DNA from: Larix kaempferi
Taxonomy: Eukaryota; Streptophyta; Pinopsida; Pinales; Pinaceae
Length of the DNA: 64,000 nt
Reading direction: 5' to 3'
NCBI GenBank assembly: GCA_027924585.1
Contig: BSBM01000643.1
Location: 19,207,001 to 19,271,000, forward strand
Shown here piece by piece: positions 11,034-21,787 of the stretch. The translations under genes were made by a program, and so were the position numbers. A model generated the notes under the pieces. That model ran no database searches. It was given only the letters and a program-made list of their open reading frames with translations, and was not told the origin of the DNA. The number at the start of each line of letters is the position of its first letter. The stretch's first letter is position 1.

Positions 11034-14000
11034 ATGTCTCTTCACACCAAGCTTGAGGATAAGCTTGAAGGGGCTGATAACTTCCGAGCCTGGAAGTATA
11101 GGATTGGGCTAATCCTGGAAGAGAATGAGTTGGACTCATATGTGAAAGAAGACATCCCTATCCCAGAGGATGAAGAGGCCAAGGTATTGCACAAGAAGAA
11201 CTTGGTCAAGGCAAAGAGAATCATTGCTGATTCTATCAAAGACGATCTCATATCCCATGTGTCTTCTCTCAAGACACCCAAAGAGATGTTTGAATCTTTG
11301 ACCAAGCTATTTGAAGGAAAGAACATAAATCGGAAGATGACCCTGCGGAACCAATTGAAAGCAGTGAAGTTTCAGAATGGAGAAACCATTCAATCCTACT
11401 TTTCAAGGGTCTCTCAGATCAAGGAAAAATTAGAAGCAGTAGATGAAATGGTGGAGAATGGTGAAGTGGTGATGACCACTCTAAATGGCCTACCCAGGTC
11501 ATGGGATTCCTTTATTCAAGGAATTTGTGCAAGGAAGAAGTTGATCTCCTTCAGTAGACTTCGAGAAGAATGCTCTCAAGAAGAAGCTAGACTTATAGCT
11601 CGTGAGGAAAAGATGGGAGGAGAAGATCAAGCTCTTGCAGCTCACACCAAAAGAAGCAAAATCAAGAAGGATCCCTCTCGACTCAATAGGTCCTATCAAA
11701 AGAAGAACAGGAAAGACCTAAGATGCTTCACATGCAATGAGAAGGGTCACTTTGCTTCAGATTGTCCTAAGAACAAAAGGGATAATAACAACAACTCTAG
11801 TAAGAAGAAGAAGGGCAGCAAAAGAAGGTTTCATGCTCATGCTGTTGAAGATGATGAACCTCCAAAGAAGAAAGCTAAGGCAGAAAGTAGTAGTGATGAT
11901 GATTCATCAAGTGAAGAAGAGTATGTTCTGATCTCTGCACTCACTGGTACCATCTCCCATGGTTGTAATGATTGGTTGATCGATAGTGGGGCTTCCAAAC
12001 ATATGACAGGTTTCAAGGAATCTTTTGTGAACCTTTCTGAACATGAATCACCCCATAAGGTGAAACTTGGGGATGATTATCAATACCCAATCAAAGGAAG
12101 TGGTGAAGCCTCTTACAACCTAGATTCTGGAAAATCTCTGAAGATGAAGGAAGTCCTCTATGTACCTGGACTCAAGAAGAACTTACTCTCCATCTCTGCT
12201 TTAGATGCAAAAGGTATGAGGGTTGCATTTGTTGATGGCCAAGTACTAATGTGGCCAAAGGGAAAGACTATTGATGATGCAGTAGTGATTGGAGAGCAAG
12301 AGGGAGGCTTGTACAAATTAAAGGGTCAACCCGAACATGCCATGATACATGAATCCATGGAGCCAAGTGAACTTTGGCATAGAAGACTTGCTCACATGCA
12401 CTATAGAGCACTTCCAATTGCAAGCAAGGCTGTAGAGGGTCTTCCTGAAATCAAGACCAAACATGAAGGTGTTTGCAAAGGATGTGCAAAAGGTAAGAAC
12501 ATTAAGAAGGCTTTCCCAAGCAGTGAAAGCAAGGCAAAAGATATTCTAGAAATCATCCACTCAGATGTATGTGGCCCTATGTCATCCAGCTCCCTGAGTG
12601 GGTATGTTTACTATGTATCATTTATTGATGACTTCTCTAGGAAGACTTGGGTATACTTCTTGAAGGGCAAAGATGAGGTGTTTGATAAATTCAAGGAATT
12701 CAAAAACTTGATGGAGAATCAAACTGACAAGAAAATCAAAACATTCAGATCTGACAATGGTGGAGAATTCACCTCAAATGACTTCAAGAAGCTTTGCAGT
12801 GACTCAGGGATTAAGAGGTAGTTGACTGCTCCATATAATCCTCAACAGAATGGAGTTGCAGAAAGGAAGAACAGAACTATCATGGAAGCAGCAAGGGCAA
12901 TGTTGCATGACCAGGATCTTCCTATGCATCTTTGGGCAGAAGCAGCTAGAACAGCTGTATATGTGCAGAATAGAACACCCCACAAGATATTGGACAACAA
13001 GACACCAGAAGAAGTCTTTTCTGGTAAGAAACCTGAAGTTAGCCATCTCAGAATATTTGGTTGTCCAGTATACACTCATGTCCCAAAGGAGAAGAGGACT
13101 AAACTAGATCCTTCAGGAAAGAAGGGCATCTTTGTGGGTTATAGTGAAAGCTCGAAGGCTTACAGAATATATTTTCCAGGGTTCAAGAAGATTGATGTCA
13201 GCAGGGATGTAACATTTGATGAGAATTCAGCATTCATCAAATCAAGAAAGGCACCTATCGAAGTGTATGAAGAACCTAAGGAAACAATATTTCAGGACAC
13301 TACCATGATTGAAGCAGTTCCAGAAACTGCTCGTGAGTTTGAAGATCCACAAGAACCTGTAGATCCACCCCGTGAGGATAACTCTCACAAGAGGAAACCT
13401 GTATGGGCTAGAGAGCTCATTCATGATGCAGAAAGATTTGGCATTCCAGAAGAAGAACACAGAGCAAAGAAGAGAACCAGATCACACACCAGTTATGTTG
13501 CTTTACTCTGTGACATCATGAACAAAGAGCCTTCCAGTTATGAAGAGGCAGCAGAAAAGAAAGAATGGAAGGATGCTATGGTTGAGGAATACCAATCAAT
13601 TATGAAGAATGATGTTTGGGATGTTGTCCCAAGACCTAAAGGGAAGTCTGTTGTGACTTCCAAGTGGATCTACAAAATCAAGCATGCTGCAGATGGCAGT
13701 GTGGAAAAATATAAAGCAAGATTCGTAGCTCGTGGTTTCTCTCAGAAGGAAGGAATAGACTATGAAGAAACCTTTGCACCTGTAGCCAGATATACTTCCA
13801 TCAGAACAGTACTTGCCCTGGCTGCAGCAATGAAATGGAAGATACACCAGATGGATGTCAAGACTGCTTTCCTGAACGGTGTAGTAGAAGAGGAAGTATA
13901 TGTGGAACAGCCACTTGGCTTTGAAATACATGAGAGGGAATCTTATGTATGCAGATTAAAGAAAGCCTTGTATGGCTTGAAGCAAGCTCCCAGAACCTGG

Positions 14001-15071
14001 TATGGTAGGATGGACAGTTTCCTATCTAGTTTGGGATTTACCAAGAGTAAAGCAGATTCCAACCTTTACTACAAGGTTGAGGAAGGGAATCCTGTGATTC
14101 TACTTCTATATGTGGATGACCTATTTGTGACAGGAGATGACAGAATGATTGCAGATACCAAGAGGAAGCTTGCAGCTGAATTTGATATGAAAGATTTGGG
14201 AATGATGCACTATTTCCTAGGTATGGAGGTGTGGCAGAATGCAGGTGGGATCTTCCTTGGTCAAGGGAAGTACACAGTAGATATCCTGAAGAGATTTGGG
14301 ATGATGGATTGCAAGGCCATGGCCACACCTATGGCATCGAATCTGAAGCTTCTTTGTGATGCTTCATCTGAGCCAGTTGATGTTTCTATGTATCGTCAGA
14401 TGATTGGGTCCTTGATGTACCTGACGAACACGAGACCAGACATTTGCTTTGCTGTGAACACATTGAGCCAGTTCCTGACGGATCCGAGGAGTGTTCACCT
14501 TGTTGCTGTAAAGCATGTTCTGAGGTACCTGAAGGGTACAGTGGATTATGGGCTCAGATATGAGGCGAATCAAAAGTTTAACCTGCAGGGTTATGTTGAT
14601 TCAGATTGGGCTGGCAGTGCTGCAGATAGGAAGAGCACATCTGGGTGTTGCTTCAGTATGGGATCAGGTGTGATCTCTTGGTTTAGCAGGAAGCAATCCT
14701 GCGCAGCACTGAGTACATCTGAGGCAGAGTATGTTGCAGCCTGTTCAACTAGTTGTGAGGCAGTATGGCTACGGAAGCTACTGTCTGAGTTATTTGATCT
14801 TCCGTTGGAGGCTACTGGTATCTTCTGTGATAACCAGAGTTGTGTGAAGCTGTCCGAGAACCCAGTGTTTCATGACAGGTCAAAACACATAGAGATCAAA
14901 TACCACTATATCAGGGATATGGTGCAGAGAGGAGCTGTGAAGCTCCTGTATGTTGCGACGGACGAGCAGATTGCAGATGTGCTGACGAAGCCACTAGCCA
15001 GGGTGAAGTTCAAGTACTTCAGAGAGAGGCTTGGTTTTCTTCAGATTGAGGACACTTCGAGGAAGAAGTGA
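11034..15071 (+). pseudogene. Copia gag-pol polyprotein with one premature TAG
   Basis: The ATG at 11034 (MSLHTKLEDKLEGADNFRAW) is preferred over the upstream GTG-opened extension because copia gags start this way. The frame encodes 1,345 codons. In order: gag (about 1-220), zinc knuckle CX2CX4HX4C (231-244, CFTCNEKGHFASDC), aspartic protease DSGAS (Asp317), GAG-pre-integrase with H-H-C-C (about 447-500), integrase D511, D574, E610 (D-35-E), reverse transcriptase with YVDD at 1026-1029, and RNase H starting near YVDSDWAG (about 1189) through LTKPLA. It copies the element RNA and inserts the cDNA. All catalytic residues are present. The one lesion is TAG at codon 596 (12819-12821), between the second Asp and the Glu of integrase, where the family has Gln. 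CAG to TAG would explain it. The stop should block integrase, RT and RNase H unless read through. Confidence 0.96.
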
Positions 15072-15182
15072 TGGACACATTTGCTGAAGCCATTCCAAGC
15101 ATGTTGGAAGGAGGATTCTTCACATGGCTGTGGATGTAAGCGCTGGATGATGAGCATCAGGATGATGTTCTAGTTTCTGCTT
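15072..15182 (+). other. Copia 3' untranslated region, unique part
   Basis: Short non-repetitive stretch between the pol stop and the first minisatellite block. Confidence 0.5.
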
Positions 15183-15400
15183 GATATGATCAGTTGGATC
15201 ATTTTATGTATATATGTACGCATCATGTTGGATGCTGGATATGATCAGTTGGATCATTTTATGTATGTATGTACGCATCATGTTGGATGCTGGATATGAT
15301 CAGTTGGATCATTTTATGTATGTATGTACGCATCATGTTGGATGCTGGATATGATCAGTTGGATCATGTGTATGTATTTTATATATGCATCATGTTGGAT
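15183..15400. repeat. 55-bp tandem repeat in copia 3' region
   Basis: GATATGATCAGTTGGATCAT recurs at about 15183, 15238, 15293 and 15348, with TATGTACGCATCATGTTGGATGCTG between copies. Each unit carries the palindrome TGATCA. It decays into shorter related repeats up to about 15500. Confidence 0.85.
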
Positions 15401-15510
15401 GCTTGGACCATGTATCTGTATATGTATCAGGTGGATACATTGTATGATCAGGTGGATCATGTATGGTGATATATATCATGTGTTTTGTATTTGTATCAGG
15501 TGGATACATT

Positions 15511-15720
15511 GATGATCAGGAGGATCATATACGATGATATGTATCAGGTAGATACTTGGTATGCAGCAGGATGTTGCATTGATGATCAGGAGGATCATAT
15601 ATGATGATATGTATCAGGTAGATACTTGGTATGCAGCAGGATGTTGCATTGATGATCAGGAGGATCATGTATGATGATATGTATCAGGTAGATACTTAGC
15701 ATGCAGCAGGATGTTGCAGT
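15511..15720. repeat. 70-bp tandem repeat in copia 3' region
   Basis: Three units begin GATGATCAGGAGGATCAT at 15511, 15581 and 15651. Each contains GTATCAGGTAGATACTT and ATGCAGCAGGATGTTGCA. They share the TGATCA core with both neighbouring repeat blocks. Confidence 0.9.
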
Positions 15721-15965
15721 GATGATCAGGATGATCATAGATGACGAGATTCAGGATGTTGCTCCAGATGACATGCAGCAGGATGTTGCAGTGATGATCA
15801 GGATGATCATAGATGACGAGCTTCAGTATGTTGCTCCAGATGACATGCAGCAGGATGTTGCAGTGATGATCAGGATGATCATAGATGACGAGCTTCAGGA
15901 TGTTGCTCCAGATGACATGCAGCAGAACGTTGCAGTGATGATGATCAGGATGATCATGGATACAT
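15721..15965. repeat. 72-bp tandem repeat in copia 3' region, open in one frame
   Basis: Units start at 15721, 15793, 15865 and 15937. The 72-bp period is a multiple of three, and the frame 15701-15973 stays open, giving a 24-residue repeat of the type MQQDVAVMIRMIIDDELQDV plus APDD. It follows from the 70-bp block by gain of two bases. There is no evidence that it is translated. Confidence 0.9.
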
Positions 15966-16029
15966 CAGGATGATGTATGGTGAGTATCAGGTTGATACTC
16001 TGTGGCCGTGGATCAGGTTGTGCAGATGA

Positions 16030-16540
16030 GCATGTAATTCGTTGCCCTGGGAGATTTGCAGATGGTCTTGCGAGGTTTTGCCTATGGCATGTAATTCGTT
16101 GCCCTAGGACATCTGTCAAATGCTCTTTCGAGGTTTTGCTCTGGGAGGACATGTAATTCGTTGCCCTGGGAGATCTGCAGATAGTCTTGCGAGGTTTTGC
16201 CTATGGCATGTAATTCGTTGCCCTGGGATATCTGGCAGATGCTCTTGCGAGGTTTTGTCCTATGGCATGTAATCCGTTTCCCTGGGAGATCCGATAGGTT
16301 GGGCTGTGTGCCCGTAATAAGTCCTGGGATGCTCTTGCGAGGTTTTTCCATGACCACATGTAATTCGTTGCCCTGGGAGATCCTATAGGTAGAGCAGTAT
16401 GCTCGTAACAGCCTGGGATGCTCTTGCGAGGTTTTGTGGTGAGGTCACATGTAATTCGTTGCCCTGGGAGATCCTATAGGTAGAGCAGTATGCTCGTAAC
16501 AGCCTGGGATGCTCTTGCGAGGTTTTGTGACGCACGTAAA
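16030..16540. repeat. Approximately 58-bp tandem repeat in copia 3' region
   Basis: CATGTAATTCGTTGCCCTGG recurs at about 16030, 16088, 16150, 16207, 16265, 16357 and 16447. Copies are followed by CTCTTGCGAGGTTTTG-type text. The spacing is 57-62 bp at first, then about 90 bp where copies gain extra sequence (GTAGAGCAGTATGCTCGTAACAG). It is unrelated to the TGATCA blocks upstream. Confidence 0.85.
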
Positions 16541-16752
16541 AGTCCTGAGAATTCCACAGTATGGCCAGTGATGACGAAGACCTACAGGTGGTGGGCCTAC
16601 ATCCAGTATGAAAAAGGAATGGCTCTATAGAACTTCCTATGACGAGTAGAGACAGAGATTGGATGAGATAGCAGCAGCAGTGACGTTGATGATGACGATG
16701 ATCCAGAGAAGAAGACTTGTCTAGCAGATCTGTGTCGAGAAATACCTTCCTA

Positions 16753-16764
16753 GTTAAGAGGGAG
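16753..16764 (+). other. Copia polypurine tract
   Basis: The purine-rich GTTAAGAGGGAG run ends exactly at the TG of the 3' LTR, the usual plus-strand primer. Confidence 0.8.
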
Positions 16765-17374
16765 TGTTGATGTATATGTAACTTCGGAATGTATTTCATC
16801 AGTATATTATATGTATATTTATTGTACCCTTATAAGAGATGTGTTATTCCTCTATAAGGAAGTGTCGTCATGTGGATTGACAAGTGTCGCAAGTGTGTGT
16901 ACTTGCCGATGGGTTATTAGACCACCTTATGGGGTCGGCCCTAATTAATATATAATATAATGTGGATGTACTAAAGTAGACAAGTCGGCCCCAGTAGGTC
17001 ACTGGGCAAAAAGGTGAGTATAAATAGAGATAGGAGATCTCTATTTTACTCACTCGGAAAAAGTATCTATCTCTCTCTCTGGAAAGTGGCGCACTAGTGA
17101 GGAGGAGGAGGATCATCTGCTAGGAGACTATCTCTATATTATTTGGTTGTATTTTGGTTGAGCCATTGCTCTCTCTATCTCTGAGGAAGTTTGTGGGGTT
17201 TTTCACCTTAGGGTTTTCCCCACGGAAACTCTGTGTCTCTTGTCTCTATGCTTTTGATTCTTGTGATGCTTGTGATGCTTGTCATATTATGATTGTCATG
17301 CATTGATATACTGTAGATGTTATTCTCTCAGCAAAGATCCTATAGTATTGTGATTTAATACTGAAATTTTAACA
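16765..17374 (+). repeat. Copia 3' LTR
   Basis: 610 bp, TGTTGATG to TTTTAACA, matching 9850-10459 except for two transitions that I could see. Confidence 0.97.
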
Positions 17375-17379
17375 CACAA
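17375..17379. repeat. Target-site duplication CACAA, right of copia
   Basis: Exact copy of 9845-9849. Removing the element restores GGTCCCTTCACAATGATAG. Confidence 0.95.
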
Positions 17380-17610
17380 TGATAGACAGAGACATGGATG
17401 CCTCTTCTCCTTCTTCCTCCTCTACTTCTATTCTATTTCCTTTAAAATGGCATCGATTTGTGTTCATACAGAATTGTATATAATAAAATGATAAATGCAT
17501 CTGCACTGATAAGGGCTTAAGTTTATAAATTTTATACTCATTTAATTATGTATATATATTTGGTTGAGTTTGCTTATAGCTTGTCCATTTAATTCCTTTT
17601 TTTATGGAAG

Positions 17611-19112
17611 TCACCTCCCAAAGATATTGGCAAGGCAAACAACACTCTTGATTCAAACATTCCTGATGCAAAGGAGAAAGAAAAGGTTTATCCATCTGCA
17701 ATATATTTCTTAATATGCTTAACTTGAAATAGCTTAGAAACGCTTATTTCATATCAACATCACTAAAGCATTTGCTCGTTCATTCTTTATACCTAGCTTT
17801 AACTCTTCTTGTACCATGCGCATTTGTTCTTCTCTCTTGTTTGCAGACGCTTCCAAATAGTGTAAAGGGTGATGACATTCTGGATTCCAATATGGCTGAT
17901 GCCAAGGAGATAGACAAGGTTTGTTGGTTTTCTGTTATACAACTTTATAATATGTTATAATATTTATTCTAGGAAGCTATCTATTTTCTGTTTTAGTTTT
18001 CCGTACCTTATGATCACTGCAATAGATGTTGTTCTTCTTGTCAAGGTTAGATGCAGTTTTCTCAGCAGTTGTTTAATTTTATTATCTATTGTTGCTTCTT
18101 GACATTCAAACATTATATTCTAGTGCAGTTTTCTGATTGGGGTAATCAACTTATGATCTCTAATTGACTCATGCTATTGTCAAGTTGGAGTTGATGGTTC
18201 ATTCTTTGGGGCTAGTATTGAATTCAGAACTATGGATATTCAAACAGTGTTAACAAGTGTATTTTTTGTTAGGACATCTTCATGCTAATAAAATTCTAAC
18301 ATTGACAAGTGCTTTCTTGGAAGATGGACTTGGTAACCATTCCTATAGCAGAAATTGGTTCAGCAGAGGGGACAAATAAAGTGGAAAAATTCTAAGAACA
18401 TGGAATCTAAAAAAGAAAATAAACAACTAATTCAGATTACAGAATATGATGGTCACAATGAGTGTCCACCTAAAAAGGATAGTAGTATATTCAGAGACAA
18501 AAGCAAGAAGATAGATACTTTAAAGGATAGGGGCAAGCAGGAAATGGATAAACAAGCAGTTAAGGGAACAGGGAAAATTGTCAAAGGTGATTTAAGTACC
18601 CAGTGGATAGATAGAGCTAGAATGTCTGTTCTATCTGAAGAGTGTTTAATTTGATAGGGTGGAGGTCAGATAGGTCTAATATTGTGTAAATGATGTTTTA
18701 CTTTTGCATTGTTTCTTCCATTTCTTGCATTTGATGATTCAACTTTTATTAATATGGCTCTTTTGGGATCCATATTCAAATGTTTCAGTAATGGCCACCA
18801 CAAAAAGTAATTCTCCAAGCACACAATTACCTGTTTACATGGGAATGTCTGGTTGCTCTGGAGGATTTTCTCACTTGGGGTAATGTATTTGGACTATGGT
18901 CACTTTCTACTTTCTTGAGACTAGGGTTGTAAGTATTACAAAGGCATGTTATATTTTCTTGTTTAACATGTAACTTATCCTTCCAATTTTACTTGGGCAG
19001 TTGTTACTCTCATGTGGTAGTAGCAGCAGCTGTTGCTATGGCTGCTTCATGGTTGACATCTGTCTCTATGACAAGAATGTCCTCAACAAAGAGCAGTACA
19101 AAAGCATTACAG
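17611..19112 (+). pseudogene. Exon series of an unrecognised gene, possibly the 5' part of the TIC-like gene
   Basis: Five stretches have AG/GT-type borders. Exon a (17611-17685, 25 codons) reads PPKDIGKANNTLDSNIPDAK. Exon b (17847-17918, 24 codons) reads KGDDILDSNMADAKEIDK and is a diverged duplicate of exon a, in the same phase. Exon c (18352-18654) is Lys-rich (KENKQL, KKDSSIFRDKSKK) and ends in a stop. Exon d (18789-18879) reads LPVYMGMSGCSGGFSHLG. It joins in phase to exon e (19001-19112), CYSHVVVAAAVAMAASWLTS, hydrophobic and then Ser/Thr-rich. The SG-SGGFSHLGCYSH text resembles the WPGGLPPLGY region of TIME FOR COFFEE proteins, and a TIC-like piece lies on the same strand beyond the gypsy element. 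I therefore suspect one gene split by the gypsy, but do not claim it. Confidence 0.4.
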
Positions 19113-19559
19113 GTGATATGAAATGCTCTAGTTTGAGATCTTGAGTAACGTGAAGTTATAAACTGTTGCTTTGACATTGTTCATGTAAACTATAAGAGAA
19201 CCATGGGTGTTTTTCCCTTAAGAGCATCCCACCAATCAATTCTGTTTGTTTATTACATTATAGATTCTTATTTAAGGATTCTGGCATCAAAGTTTTAAAA
19301 TTGTTTGCTGGAATGCTTTTGTTTCTGATTTTATGTGAAGAATGTTATGAACTGTTGCATTGACTTTGTTCATCTAAGCTGTAAGAGAACCATGGTGGTG
19401 CTTTTCATTTATGCCATTGCACAAAGCAATGTTGCTTCGCTATTACATCATAGATTCTTATTTAAGCATTGGAACATTGGATTTTAAAAGATCTGTAAAA
19501 ATTAATCTGAAGTAAGTTTGAGAGTGAGGCATGATGATCTGCAATCACAATGATGACTT
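19113..19559. other. Intron-like sequence
   Basis: AT-rich, with a diverged two-copy repeat: AACTGTTGC(T/A)TTGAC...TGTTCAT...TAAGAGAACCATGG...TTACAT(T/C)ATAGATTCTTATTTAAG at about 19160-19277 and 19350-19466. No coding sequence is seen. Confidence 0.4.
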
Positions 19560-20072
19560 GGTAGCTAAAACTGTATCACCCGTATGGGGATACCGCGGCG
19601 ATAGAACCAAACGGCAGATTCACCTTTTCTGGACATGTCATGAATGGGGTATCTTAGTTTCCTTTCTTCTAGGATTGACTACCCGATGTCCCTCCCGGTA
19701 GGGGGATATCTTTAGCCACTTGGCTCTACTATCCATATTGTTTGACTTGGATTTCATCACCTTACAGAGGATATGTCAAGTTGAGTCAGAATACTATTTA
19801 GATAGGTGTTTGCATGCTCCCTTACCTTCTTTTGGTCTAGCGAGTCCACTATTTTTATTTTTTAGGAAACCTGCTGCTTGTTGGTATTCTGACCATTTCT
19901 CTTGATACTCCACTTATTGTAGCACAACTGTTACAGTAAGTGTTTTGAGTTGGTTGTTGGCCTGAGTGCCATAATTTTTGAGCTCTCCTTCTGCACACTC
20001 GGTTGCATTAGGGTTTTTGAGCTGTTTTTCACTCAAACACAACCCCCAGATATTTGACACCATTTTTCACCA
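19560..20072 (+). other. Gypsy B leader region
   Basis: By position this is the 5' untranslated part of element B. The sequence turns GC-richer near 19590. No primer-binding site stands out, and no gene is seen. Confidence 0.3.
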
Positions 20073-21664
20073 TTGAGTCCCCCGAGACATTCTCGGCGCC
20101 TCCGGGGCGAGCCCCCACAGCACGGTTCACTTGACACCACCCTTCATAGACATAGATCTTCATCACTTAATACCACTCATCATAGATCTCGAGCTTTGTC
20201 ACTTGACTCCACTCGTCAATGGCATAGAAATCCGTCACCCGATCTAGACGCCCCTTAGTTTACCTCTGATTCTGAGGCAGAGTCCAAGAACCCCATCTAC
20301 ACTGCACCAACCAGCCCATGGCTGGTGTGACTTCCACACCTTTCTTTGTAGGGACCATTGGTGGAGCATCCACCACCACACTAGCTACCACACCTGCTTT
20401 GGGTATGCCCTCGATGGGGCCCACATCTACCATTCTAATCACTATACCCATTCCAGTAGCTGGCATACCTAGCGCCACCCCCATCAGTGACTAACACTAC
20501 CCTTGGCGGCGCAGGACCGTCCCATACCACTTTCGTTCCTCCACTTGGGGGCAACCTCCCTCACCTAGCCCCTACACTTGGGGGCATTCTCCCTCACCTA
20601 GCCCCTACACTTGGGGGCATTAGCCCCACCATGGTCACACCCACTAGTATGTCACATCCTTCTACTAGTTTTCCATTCATGGCTAGCCTCAACCTTCCTG
20701 GCCTAGCTAGACTGACTAACGATCCCATCAGACACGACCCTGCGTGGCCTCACATGCCCACCAAGCTCCCCTCCGACATCCCTAAGTTTGAGGGAAAGGA
20801 AGGTGAGGATCCCTAGAACCATATTATGTCCTTCCATCTATGGTGTTCCTCCAACTCCATAGTGGACGACTCTGTCTGCCTCCGTCTGTTACAGCGCACC
20901 CTCACTAGCTCTGCAGCTAAGTGGTACATCAAGCATCCCCATGGGACCCATGCCACGTTTACCTCCCTTGCCTTGAATTTCTTGTAGTTCTTTCAGTTAC
21001 TTGTCCGCTATGACATGGGAGTTGAGATCCTACTGTCTTGCAAGTAGAACATGGCTACCCACATCACTGACCACATTGATGAGTGGCGTCGACCCCGCAG
21101 CCTCTACAAAATCAAGTTAGACGACCGTATCTTCTTAGATTGGTTCCCAAAATCCCTCCTTCCTGTCATTTCCAAGGATGTGGCATCCGAACGACCCGAG
21201 TCCGAAGAAGAGGCCATCCTCAAAGCCCAACAATTTGACCTCATTTACACCCAGTCAGGTTATTTATATACCATCATACCTGACGCCCCTCACGGTGATT
21301 CCTTCCAACACGATGTGTTGGGGGCATCCCATGCCATAGACAGCACCAGCAACCCCCACAAGGTTCAGCACCTGTGCAGCCTCCACCTACTTATTATCCA
21401 CCGCAGCCTGCACCCACACCTGCACAACCCCAGAACCCACCTGCTGCCCAAGGGCAAGTATATTCCCAACAGAATCTGCAACAAACCCAAAACAACCAAC
21501 GCCAACAGGGCCAACAAAACCATGGTAAAGGCCGTAACCATGGGAACAACCCCCCTCCAGACCAAGGTGGTCAACCTCCCAATCCCCTAAACAACAATAA
21601 CACGGCACCTGCCAACCAGAACCCTGATCAACCGCCCAAGCACGCCAAAAATCCTAATCTTTGA
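20073..21664 (+). pseudogene. Gypsy B gag remnant
   Basis: Translation starts near 20073 with an Arg/Ser-rich stretch (SPPRHSRRLRGEPPQ). Next is a Pro/Gly/Thr-rich region with a repeated PHLAPTLGGI-type phrase. The gag core then reads FPFMASLNLPGLARL, KLPSDIPKFEGKEGEDP, SAAKWYIKHPHGTHATF and ITDHIDEWRRPRSLYKIK. A Gln/Pro/Asn-rich tail follows. Stops and frameshifts occur at about 20816, 20986 and 21046. The order (PKF-GKEGEDP, then AAKWY, then FI-EWR) is that of the Ty3/gypsy capsid domain, which packages element RNA. The frame cannot be read through. Confidence 0.7.
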
Positions 21665-21676
21665 ACAAACCATCCT

Positions 21677-21718
21677 TGTTCCATTTGCAGGGTCTATGGC
21701 CACTACACACATGCTTGC
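21677..21718 (+). other. Zinc knuckle 1 of gypsy B
   Basis: CSICRVYGHYTHAC is a perfect CX2CX4HX4C, the RNA-binding knuckle that ends gag. It is preceded by NHP, as is knuckle 3, suggesting that the two are duplicates. Confidence 0.8.
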
Positions 21719-21787
21719 CCACATTTGGAGCGAGCTCGGAAACTTTAGACTGATGATGCCCATCGCCAAGGGAACGCGGCTCCTCAG

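Larger units (their letters stand above)
9850..17374 (+). mobile_element. Ty1/copia LTR retrotransposon, full length
   Basis: This 7,525-bp element has two 610-bp LTRs (TG...CA), a 5-bp CACAA target duplication, a primer-binding site, one gag-pol reading frame, a repeat-rich 3' untranslated region and a polypurine tract. By eye the LTRs differ at two sites only, both A/G transitions, so the insertion is young. The pol frame is intact except for one TAG at 12819. It sits inside the CACTA element just downstream of the GARS fragment. Confidence 0.97.

Noticed and set aside
12804-13079. Minus-strand and alternative-frame ORFs across the copia pol region
   Set aside because: They are antisense or out-of-frame shadows of gag-pol and have no motifs of their own.
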